From CAZDBA01 sp964503615 (GTDB lineage Bacteria > Planctomycetota > Planctomycetia > Pirellulales > Pirellulaceae), in assembly GCA_964503615.1 (NCBI GenBank), contig CAZDBA010000020.1, positions 1-41,426 on the forward strand: DNA of 41,426 nt, written 5' to 3'. Both the position numbers and the translations under genes were made by a program. Under the pieces are notes generated by a model. The model searched no databases and was not told where the DNA came from. It worked only from the letters and a program-made list of their open reading frames with translations. Numbering within the stretch: the stretch's first letter is position 1; each line of letters starts with the position of its first letter. Of this stretch, positions 35,308 to 41,426 are shown piece after piece.

Positions 35308-37179
35308 TTACTTTTGCGACAGATTCCAAACCGGGTCGAACGCTTCTGGTTCAATGGATAGGGAGCGAACTGAGTCCGAAAGCAGTTGCAACGAAGGGCG
35401 GTCGTTGGGAAATTTATTGATAATGGACGCCATTTTTTGGGTTGCCTCTGCTAACTGCCCATTCTTGTAAAAGTTCAAGCCTTCCTCGTAGTCACTTTTT
35501 AGCTGCATCCAGGCTTCATCCGGTTCAAAAGGAACTTCGTAGACCTCGATCGCTTCCTTAACGTTGACGAACCTAACGGCCCGCAGGTTTCGAGTGTGGA
35601 TGTCGGCAGGCAATTGCGATGCGGTTGACTTAGTAACCATGAATCGAGAGTGAATCTGTTTTGTCGATCCTTGCAAGCGGCTACTAATATTCACGACACC
35701 ACCTAGAGGTCCGTATTTGAAATGACGGTCCGAGCCGGTGTTACCGACTTGCGCTTCGCCTGTGTTTACGCCGATGCCAATGTCAAAGGTCTCGCCAACA
35801 ACATCTTTCCATTGTTCGTTGATGATCGGGATCATTTCGATCATCTTCAGCCCGGCTCGTACTGCCAGTTCCGCGTGGTTGCTTCGGCTAACGGGAGCTC
35901 CCCACATCGCCATAATTTCGTCACCGATATAGTTGACGACCACGCCCTCGAATTCAAAAACACAATTTGCCAGCTGACTCATGACAGATTGAATCCACTG
36001 AATCGTTTGCTCGGGGCCGATTCGCTCGGAGATTCGGGAAAAGCCTCTGATATCCGCAAACAAGACGCTGACGTCTGCGGAACGAGCCTTCAATATCGAA
36101 TCATCTTTTGTTAGTTGATCGGCAAGTTCGGGAGCAAAAAACTGATCAAAACGGGAACGTATTTCAGTCAACTCGCGTTCTTGATTCAATCGTTCCATTC
36201 CGCTGGAAATCGCGTTGGCAAAAAGCTCGACCGACATCGCTTCCGACTCGCTGAAAACACTATTCGCTATACTAGTCAGTCTGCGGTCGCCATAGATGAC
36301 ACCAATTACATTCCCAGAACTATCCATCAAAGGTGAAGCAACGACACATTTCACATCCATCAAGCTATCCGATTTCAGATCGGGCACTTGATAAATCGTG
36401 CTCTTGGTTTCCTTAACGCGTTTGAAGATGCTGGAGCTGGGTTGCCAATGTTCAGCATCGTTGCCGTCGGCACTTTGCTGAGATTGTGCGATCCATTCAC
36501 TGTCGTTTATCGTGCCACTTGCTGGTTGCGAATCAGGAAGGTGTTCACGGGAAAAAGCGATCAGGGCGTGATCCAGCTCCAGCAAATTGATCATCGCTCG
36601 GGTTGCCCGCTCAAAAAAAGCAGGTCCGTTGGGAGAGTCCTGAAACGTGGAGATCATGGTTTGCAACAGGTCCAGCAACCGTTTGCTGTCAACGTTGTCC
36701 CCACGACTGGCTTGGATCAGACTGAGCGCGGGTGTTTCCAAGTCGCGAGCCCCAGGCGGCGAAACGGTTGTAGGCAAGCTGAATATTGTGCCGCCCAAAT
36801 TTCTTTCGAGGTTCGAAATGGTCAGTCTGCGCTGGTAGACAGAAAACTCAGCAGGCAAAGACAGCTCTGTCGACTCGTTCAATTCAAGCATCTCGCCGAA
36901 TTTCAACACGATCGGCTGTTGGCTGGTGTTTTTGATAACGATCGAATCATCATTGATTCGTACTTCGCCAACAAACCTGGAGTAATTCCGTTCGCTCGCA
37001 GACGCGATGACCAGTTTCTGCTTTAGCTCCGACTGCTCTGATGCTGATTCCGCAAGCGCAAACGCTTCCGGTTCTTCGCCAACTTGGCGACCGATACGAA
37101 ATCCTTCCGTCGTTTCGACTTGGAAACAATCTTCAGGATGCTGGTCAGGTTTGTAGACTCTTACGATTAAGTTCGACAT
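35308..37179 (-). CDS. Class III nucleotidyl cyclase with N-terminal FHA-like and GAF domains
   Basis: The 623-residue product appears to have an FHA-like N-terminal region (GFRIGRQVG; SRFVGEVRINDDSIVIKN), a GAF domain (about 165-335, with VKCVVASPLMDSSGNVIGVI) and a class III cyclase domain (about 360-545). A C-terminal helical region of about 70 residues follows. The two metal-binding aspartates are present in VLFADIRGFSRIS and NYIGDEIMAMWG. Asn and Arg of the catalytic NxxxR are present in VVNISSRLQG. The substrate-selecting Lys is Asn (VVNYIGDE) and the selecting Asp is Gly (YGPLGGVVN). It probably makes a cyclic nucleotide or binds one without turnover; substrate is uncertain. It lies downstream of the AAA gene, behind a terminator. 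Confidence 0.88.
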   Translation of the reverse strand: MSNLIVRVYKPDQHPEDCFQVETTEGFRIGRQVGEEPEAFALAESASEQSELKQKLVIASASERNYSRFVGEVRINDDSIVIKNTSQQPIVLKFGEMLELNESTELSLPAEFSVYQRRLTISNLERNLGGTIFSLPTTVSPPGARDLETPALSLIQASRGDNVDSKRLLDLLQTMISTFQDSPNGPAFFERATRAMINLLELDHALIAFSREHLPDSQPASGTINDSEWIAQSQQSADGNDAEHWQPSSSIFKRVKETKSTIYQVPDLKSDSLMDVKCVVASPLMDSSGNVIGVIYGDRRLTSIANSVFSESEAMSVELFANAISSGMERLNQERELTEIRSRFDQFFAPELADQLTKDDSILKARSADVSVLFADIRGFSRISERIGPEQTIQWIQSVMSQLANCVFEFEGVVVNYIGDEIMAMWGAPVSRSNHAELAVRAGLKMIEMIPIINEQWKDVVGETFDIGIGVNTGEAQVGNTGSDRHFKYGPLGGVVNISSRLQGSTKQIHSRFMVTKSTASQLPADIHTRNLRAVRFVNVKEAIEVYEVPFEPDEAWMQLKSDYEEGLNFYKNGQLAEATQKMASIINKFPNDRPSLQLLSDSVRSLSIEPEAFDPVWNLSQK

Positions 37180-37254
37180 GTTAAGAATGTAGATGCAAAA
37201 TCAAATAGCGTAAAGCGTTCAAACACCTGAGTTGTTTCCCGTCAGTGACAAAAC

Positions 37255-37287
37255 AACAAAGGACGGGCTACTTGCCCGTCCTTTGTT
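37255..37287 (-). terminator. Strong hairpin between AAA ATPase and cyclase genes
   Basis: A perfect 14-bp stem, aacaaaggacgggc/gcccgtcctttgtt (37255-37268, 37274-37287), has a 5-nt loop. It lies 23 nt after the AAA gene stop on the minus strand and ends in TTTGTTGTTTTG on that strand. It is a probable intrinsic terminator, active mainly on the minus strand. Confidence 0.85.
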
Positions 37288-37310
37288 AATTCATCCAGCG
37301 GAAATGCGAC

Positions 37311-38903
37311 CTATGCCGAACTGCCATACTCCAAAATGCCTTGCATTTGCTGCAGCGTGACCAGTCCCTCAGGGTGGAGGATCCGTGCCAAGCGGGTCAA
37401 GTTCCGAATCTGCCGTCCGTTAATGTCTCGGGCTGCAAGCTCAGTAAACGTTCCGTTTCGCAGTTCCAGCTCTGCCGCTTCGAACATGTTTCTCCAGATT
37501 ACTTCACGCGCTTTTGCATCCAGGTTTGGATACTCCAGTTTTAACATTACCCGGCTTAAGACCGCATGGTCCAGAACGTCACATCGGTTGGTTGTCAAAA
37601 ACAGAATGCCTTGATAGTAATCCAGCAGTCGCAGGAAAATTCCCACGATCGCAGAGCGTTCCAGATCGTTGGATCGCTTGGCCAAGAAGATTTCACATTC
37701 GTCAAACTGTAAAACCGCATTCCAACGAGCCACCCGGGCAAAGACCTTGCGGAGGTTCGTTTCGACTTCTGCGGCATTGGTGCCCAACTCACCGAGCTCC
37801 AAAACGTAAAGCGGTCGCTCGGTGTTTTCTGCGTAAACTTCGGCGGTCAAAGTTTTACCGACGCCAGGTTTTCCCGCCGCCAATATCACGACTCCTCCAT
37901 GTTTACCATTGATCAGGTCACCAAACAGTTTTTCAACCGGTGTGTCAAAAACACGAGTAAGTACACTCAGCATCTCCTCGGGCAAATGCAATCGTGACAT
38001 CGCTTGTTCATCGAACTCGTATTCCAGGACGTCGTCAACGTCGACATAAAGGTAGGTCTTCATGTCGAGACTGAAAACGCGCACAAATGGCAGCTTGCTT
38101 TGCACATGCTCTTCACCGTAATGCGAATAGTAGTTGCGCATCTCCTCTTCGACTTCCAGTTCTGGATCCAGAATCGCTTTGCGAGGAGCCTCAGGAGTTC
38201 CCATTGCTCGTGAAACAAATCGAGTCGACAGAAAACCTCGCGAGTCGGTAAGTGCAGGGCCGGTAACCATCACTTGTTTGCCAGTGTCCCGCGCAGCACG
38301 TTCCGCGTTTACCAGTTTCAGGTTGAAATCACCCGGGCTCGTTTGGAGCGGACGATAACCAAATTGGCGAAGGATCTCGCTGACGGTTCGCTCCCGCCGG
38401 TTGCCTACTTCGTCCAGAAACAAATCGTTGTAGATGACGTGATGAATACCAAACGCGGTCTCGCACATGCGGACCGTTGTATGCAGAACGACGTTGCGGA
38501 CTTGGTTGTTCTGATTTTGGACAAAGTTGATTCCCATGGTTACGGGATACCATCGACCATTGAGAAATATTTCGCAGTTGGCGGTTCTTCCGCCTAGCAG
38601 AACAAAAGTCGATCCGAACTCGACCGCGCTATTTACGGACATCCCGTACACTCGCTCGCGGTCCACGTCCGATTTGGTCATGCCAAATACGTGCAAAGCC
38701 ACAACCGCTCGCTGATTCGCAGTCAAACGCGAATCATCCAGCAGTGATTGTAAGAAAGGAGTCGGGTACTGACGTATCGCGGCAGATACCGCACCTTTGG
38801 TACTTGCGCCCAATTGGGTCAGTTGCTCCTTCTCCGAATCGTTGAGCGGACTGCGCTCAAACGCCTTGTTGAAGATGTCTCTTTTGATCTGAAGTTTAGC
38901 CAT
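37311..38903 (-). CDS. AAA ATPase with unknown N-terminal domain
   Basis: The 530-residue product has about 310 residues of unknown N-terminal sequence and then one AAA module. Walker A is AAGKPGVGKT (342-351), Walker B is VLQFDECEIF (397-406), sensor 1 is FLTTNR (435-440), and an Arg finger lies in VLSRVMLKL. The N-terminal part has the LTANQRAVVALHVFGMTKSD segment and a region with GTPEAPRKAILDPELE; no family is recognised. The ATG at 38903 is preferred to the longer frame from 38963, whose extra 20 residues look accidental. It differs from the AAA protein at 30140 in the N-terminal domain, so the two are not close copies. The substrate protein is unknown. Confidence 0.86.
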   Translation of the reverse strand: MAKLQIKRDIFNKAFERSPLNDSEKEQLTQLGASTKGAVSAAIRQYPTPFLQSLLDDSRLTANQRAVVALHVFGMTKSDVDRERVYGMSVNSAVEFGSTFVLLGGRTANCEIFLNGRWYPVTMGINFVQNQNNQVRNVVLHTTVRMCETAFGIHHVIYNDLFLDEVGNRRERTVSEILRQFGYRPLQTSPGDFNLKLVNAERAARDTGKQVMVTGPALTDSRGFLSTRFVSRAMGTPEAPRKAILDPELEVEEEMRNYYSHYGEEHVQSKLPFVRVFSLDMKTYLYVDVDDVLEYEFDEQAMSRLHLPEEMLSVLTRVFDTPVEKLFGDLINGKHGGVVILAAGKPGVGKTLTAEVYAENTERPLYVLELGELGTNAAEVETNLRKVFARVARWNAVLQFDECEIFLAKRSNDLERSAIVGIFLRLLDYYQGILFLTTNRCDVLDHAVLSRVMLKLEYPNLDAKAREVIWRNMFEAAELELRNGTFTELAARDINGRQIRNLTRLARILHPEGLVTLQQMQGILEYGSSA

Positions 38904-39185
38904 ATTTCTTGGGGGTAAAAAAGTAACTTTGCCGTAAAACGAGCACACCACTCGTGCGGGCAAAAAGGGTTCGATCCGTTCTGGTGATTCTTGGGCGAAC
39001 TTTTCAGGAATTTCAAGATTTGCAAAAAGAGTTTATGCATCTGCTCCAGTACACGGCCGAAGCTGCTGGTTGTTCGAAGGTCTCGGTGGTGGTTTGTCTG
39101 CTCAGCTTGTGAGGGGTTTTCTCTGAGGTAACGAACCGGCGGCTAGCGCCTTGCCGCTCACGTAATTTGTTGAGACTGTATTGAG

Positions 39186-39256
39186 AGACGCCGGTGGGAA
39201 TCGAACCCACTTAAACCGGGTTGCAACCGGTGGCCTGGCCATCTGGCTCCAGCGCC
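39186..39256 (-). tRNA. tRNA-Cys (anticodon GCA)
   Basis: The cloverleaf has acceptor GGCGCTG/CGGCGTC (with two G-U pairs), anticodon stem ACCGG/CCGGT with loop TTGCAAC (anticodon GCA), and T arm GTGGG-TTCGATT-CCCAC. The discriminator is T, as expected for cysteine tRNA. The CCA end is not encoded. Confidence 0.93.
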
Positions 39257-39275
39257 ATTTTTGAATTCATGTCAG

Positions 39276-39345
39276 CAACGGCGCAAGGATTCGAACCCTG
39301 TCCAGCAGGTTTGGAAGCTGCCCGCTCTCCCAGGAGCACACCGTC
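39276..39345 (-). tRNA. tRNA, probably tRNA-Trp (anticodon CCA), unusual arms
   Basis: Acceptor GACGGTG/CGCCGTT and T arm CAGGG-TTCGAAT-CCTTG are clear. The best anticodon arm is GCAGC-TTCCAAA-CCTGC, which puts CCA in the anticodon and leaves a C-C mismatch at the loop end of the stem. A tRNA-Gly (UCC) reading would need a 9-nt loop. The discriminator is G, as in bacterial tRNA-Trp. The D loop (CTGGGA) is only about 6 nt. Identity is therefore tentative. It lies 19 nt upstream of tRNA-Cys on the same strand. Confidence 0.65.
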
Positions 39346-39358
39346 ATTATCTAGTTCG

Positions 39359-39402
39359 AAAAAGGAGGCTGGAGCTTGGCAAGTGTTCCGTAACCAGCCT
39401 CC
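39359..39402 (-). terminator. Intrinsic terminator after the HNH endonuclease gene
   Basis: A 9-bp stem ggaggctgg/ccagcctcc (39364-39372, 39394-39402) with a 21-nt loop is followed on the minus strand by TTTTT. It lies 14 nt after the stop codon of the HNH gene and before the tRNA genes. Confidence 0.75.
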
Positions 39403-39416
39403 ATAATTCGTAACTT

Positions 39417-40010
39417 TCAGGAAAGTTCCGCGTTCCAGTACGCGTCGCTTATGAACTTTTGCCAACTATCCAATCGCACTGTGTGGCGAGAGTAAGCTGG
39501 GCTCCAATTCGGTCGCTTGGCAACCTTCGACAGAGTCATCCGAGCCTGCTCTGGGGTCCGGTCCGCCTTGCTGTGGTTACAGTCAATGCAGGCCAGCACG
39601 CAGTTGTCCCAAGTTGACTGACCACCTTGTGCTCGAGGCACAATATGGTCGATAGTCAGCTCGTCAGGACGCGGTCGCACGCCACAGTATTGGCACTTGA
39701 ACTGGTCCCGCTTGAATATGTTCCGTCGACTGAACGCAACATGAGCCTTGGGCAAGCGGTCAAAGCCGGTCAAAGCTACCACTTCGGGAGCACGGATCAG
39801 TTGCTGGGTTGAACGCACTGACGGTTCGCCATCTTCTGGCTGGATGTTGGACCAGTCGCACCAATCGAACAGCTGATAGGTCTCCGGGCAAACGACTCGG
39901 GCATTGTCATTCCAAACCAAAGTCAACGCCCGCGCGACAGTTGCCACATTCACAGGTTGCCAGTTTCGATTCAAAACCAGTGCTGGCCGTTCTAATACAC
40001 TTGCAACCAT
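39417..40010 (-). CDS. HNH endonuclease family protein
   Basis: The 197-residue product belongs to a conserved family of stand-alone HNH proteins. Its HNH core shows FKCQYCGVRP, LTIDHIVPRAQGG and NCVLACIDCNHSKADR: two CxxC zinc pairs, the catalytic His of DH, the Asn and the final His. The N-terminal half (VLNRNWQPVNVATVARALTL) is typical of the family. The biological role of this widespread group is not known; it is not linked to an intron or intein here. The ATG at 40010 has AAAGGGA directly upstream. It is followed by a terminator and tRNA genes. Confidence 0.92.
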   Translation of the reverse strand: MVASVLERPALVLNRNWQPVNVATVARALTLVWNDNARVVCPETYQLFDWCDWSNIQPEDGEPSVRSTQQLIRAPEVVALTGFDRLPKAHVAFSRRNIFKRDQFKCQYCGVRPRPDELTIDHIVPRAQGGQSTWDNCVLACIDCNHSKADRTPEQARMTLSKVAKRPNWSPAYSRHTVRLDSWQKFISDAYWNAELS

Positions 40011-40103
40011 ATCCCTTTCAATCTTTCCGGTAATTTCCGCATCGAATCAACTCATGCGGAATAAACCATTGTTGCTGTTTGGACTTAAAAAATCCAATTT
40101 TAG

Positions 40104-40177
40104 GGCGTCCGGCGGGAATTGAACCCGTCACCTCGACTTTCACAGAGTCGCATGCAAGCCACTACACCACGAACACC
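40104..40177 (-). tRNA. tRNA-His (anticodon GTG)
   Basis: The acceptor GTGTTCG/CGGACGC, the anticodon loop CTGTGAA in stem GACT/AGTC, and the T loop TTCAATT are clear. The discriminator is C and a G at position -1 (40177) is encoded, both hallmarks of histidine tRNA. The outermost T-stem pair is an A-C mismatch. CCA is not encoded. Confidence 0.93.
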
Positions 40178-40313
40178 ATTGGCTGTTTTGGCTGCCGCTG
40201 AAAATCCAGCAACATTGCCAATGCTAGATAGACAGTTAGTGGTTAGATAAGTTCGTTTCGGAGGTAAAATTATTGTGACGGGCCAGGATCAGTTCTGGGC
40301 ACCCATCGCAATC

Positions 40314-41171
40314 CTAATTTTCACGATTGGCCGTTTGTTCATCCCCATCAACCAGCAAGCCATTTAAAGAGTTTTCCAGTTGCTGAGCATGCGAATCTAA
40401 TACCGCCAACGATAGCTCCGGCTCTGCTTCGAAATCCAGCGGAGCTGTTACCGAGTTTTTGACTTCCTTTTGCAGCTCCGCGTCAAACACTTGTTCGCTA
40501 CCGACCTGATCCAGTTCCCAAGGGCAAACGACCCAGCCACGACAGTTGCTTGCACCACACTCGCAAGGAATCGCCGAAGTCGCAGGCCAGTTGTATTCGA
40601 TCGTTAACTGTTCGCCTGCAAAAATATTTCGCAGTGCAATCAAATAAAGAATCGTCTGAGTTGAGCCTTCTTCTTCCTGCCCCGGTTCCGGTAGGAAGTC
40701 AAACTCGCAATTGGGATCGCAATTATGGTTTAGGAATCGAAACGGCGGATGCGGTTCTATCTGTGAAGTGGCATCAACTTCGATCGCGTATGGGCTGCCA
40801 TAGTTCGGGTCTTCGATTAAATCGCCAGTGATCTGTCCGATAATCGACTTGGCCGGATAGTTCCGCTCAGCGAAGACGCCTTTGCCGATATGAGTTTCAC
40901 TAACACGGACTTTGTCCAAAGTCGGTTCGTTGGCGTCGATAACGGTAAAAAGAGTCAAAGGAACGTTATGCTTCTGGAAATTCGAATCATAGTCTGGCGT
41001 TGGCCTCCCTAAATGGTAAGGGTTAGGCCGAACGGCATTCAACAGCCGCGTAATATACACGATACATTTTTGCGGTGTATGCCTTCGATTTACGGTGTGC
41101 CAACCGGTTGGTGCTGAAGGAATGTCGGTCGACTCTCTAACTGAGCTACGTTCGACTAGTGAGAATTTCAC
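40314..41171 (-). CDS. SET domain protein (putative protein lysine methyltransferase)
   Basis: SET domains transfer methyl groups to protein lysines and are frequent in eukaryotes but sporadic in bacteria. The domain begins near VRVSETHIGKGVFAERNY. It has the pseudoknot motifs RFLNHNCDPNCEF and GEQLTIEYNW and a post-SET zinc motif PCECGASNCRG, so all catalytic elements appear present. A C-terminal acidic extension of about 75 residues follows. The start is uncertain: the frame opens at GTG 41171, but its first 70 or so residues lack family similarity and cross a tRNA-like sequence. A TTG nearer the domain may be the true start. The target protein is not known; it is not a fusion. Confidence 0.85.
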   Translation of the reverse strand: MKFSLVERSSVRESTDIPSAPTGWHTVNRRHTPQKCIVYITRLLNAVRPNPYHLGRPTPDYDSNFQKHNVPLTLFTVIDANEPTLDKVRVSETHIGKGVFAERNYPAKSIIGQITGDLIEDPNYGSPYAIEVDATSQIEPHPPFRFLNHNCDPNCEFDFLPEPGQEEEGSTQTILYLIALRNIFAGEQLTIEYNWPATSAIPCECGASNCRGWVVCPWELDQVGSEQVFDAELQKEVKNSVTAPLDFEAEPELSLAVLDSHAQQLENSLNGLLVDGDEQTANREN

Positions 41172-41391
41172 GACCGTGCAGCCGAATCCATTTTTAATGC
41201 AAATTGTTCAATTATAGGCTGTTTTTGCGGCAAAAGACTACAATTGGCTCCTGCTTACCTTTATCATAGTGTTAAGACGATAGCATCGTAAACCTCTGCA
41301 TTTGTTGGTAGCGCCTACAAATAGCTTTGCAGATATGAAGTCATATCCGACGCGATGTGAAGTGTTGTATGAATCTTTAAGAGGTGACTAA

Positions 41392-41426
41392 ATGTTAAAG
41401 AGACTTTTGTTTTTATCGTGTGGATT
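41392..41426 (+). CDS. Start of a protein gene cut by the window end
   Basis: An ATG at 41392 follows a strong GAGGTGA ribosome site. Eleven codons are visible (MLKRLLFLSCG), which look like the start of a signal peptide. The product cannot be identified. Confidence 0.6.
   Translation, partial: MLKRLLFLSCG

Noticed and set aside
39211..39465. 84-codon minus-strand frame across the tRNA genes
   Set aside because: It runs through tRNA-Cys and the neighbouring tRNA and the HNH terminator, so it is not a protein gene.

Overview
The window is a chromosomal segment from a planctomycete, most likely of the Rhodopirellula/Pirellula group. That placement is an inference from gene content. It rests on many secreted or membrane-anchored proteins of unknown function, a small protein with the RFSLKSLLVL-type N-terminus common in planctomycetes, a DUF4013 membrane protein, an FHA-GAF-class III cyclase, a bacterial SET-domain protein, and weak or absent Shine-Dalgarno sites at many starts. 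The sequence is an assembly: three runs of 100 Ns (13596-13695, 21082-21181, 24503-24602) each sit in repeated sequence. Two are flanked by identical 55-bp contig ends and one by an identical 27-bp end.

Layout. 1-5123 (minus strand): a MalK/UgpC-type ABC ATPase, nusA and the start of infB in tight order, preceded by a membrane-anchored vWA protein. 5387-8206 (plus): a secreted protein with possible secretin-like features, and a ketoacyl-ACP synthase homologue that has lost its catalytic Cys and second His. 8414-13457: an FHA protein (minus), then tRNA-Gly, trigger factor, two clpP genes and an OsmC-like protein (plus), a protein-folding and proteolysis block. 13414-15993 (minus): hflK, hflC and a broken DUF2314 gene. 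16357-22695: a lipoprotein candidate, two secreted or anchored proteins of unknown role (one about 1000 residues with a PIESK repeat), and rsmD. 22991-27828 (plus): three consecutive secreted cyclophilin-type paralogues, only the third with an intact active site, then endonuclease III. 28069-33406: a zinc-ribbon, membrane-anchored trypsin-fold protein that has lost its catalytic His and Ser, a small membrane protein, a BCS1-like AAA ATPase, an intact secreted trypsin-like protease, and a secreted lipocalin-like protein sharing an upstream motif with that protease. 33757-38903: a DUF4013 protein, an unknown protein, a class III nucleotidyl cyclase and a second AAA ATPase. 39186-41426: three tRNA genes (Cys, a probable Trp, His), an HNH endonuclease, a SET-domain protein and the start of a further gene.

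A recurring theme is catalytic families whose active sites are altered while the fold is kept: the ketoacyl synthase, two of three cyclophilins, a trypsin-fold protein, the cyclase substrate pocket, and the RsmD motif IV. The strongest candidates for undescribed biology are the cyclophilin triplet and the Glu/Asn ketoacyl synthase. No CRISPR array, prophage or complete insertion sequence was seen. Several intrinsic terminators and one promoter are clear. A nested palindromic element at 27923-28005 looks like a REP-type repeat.
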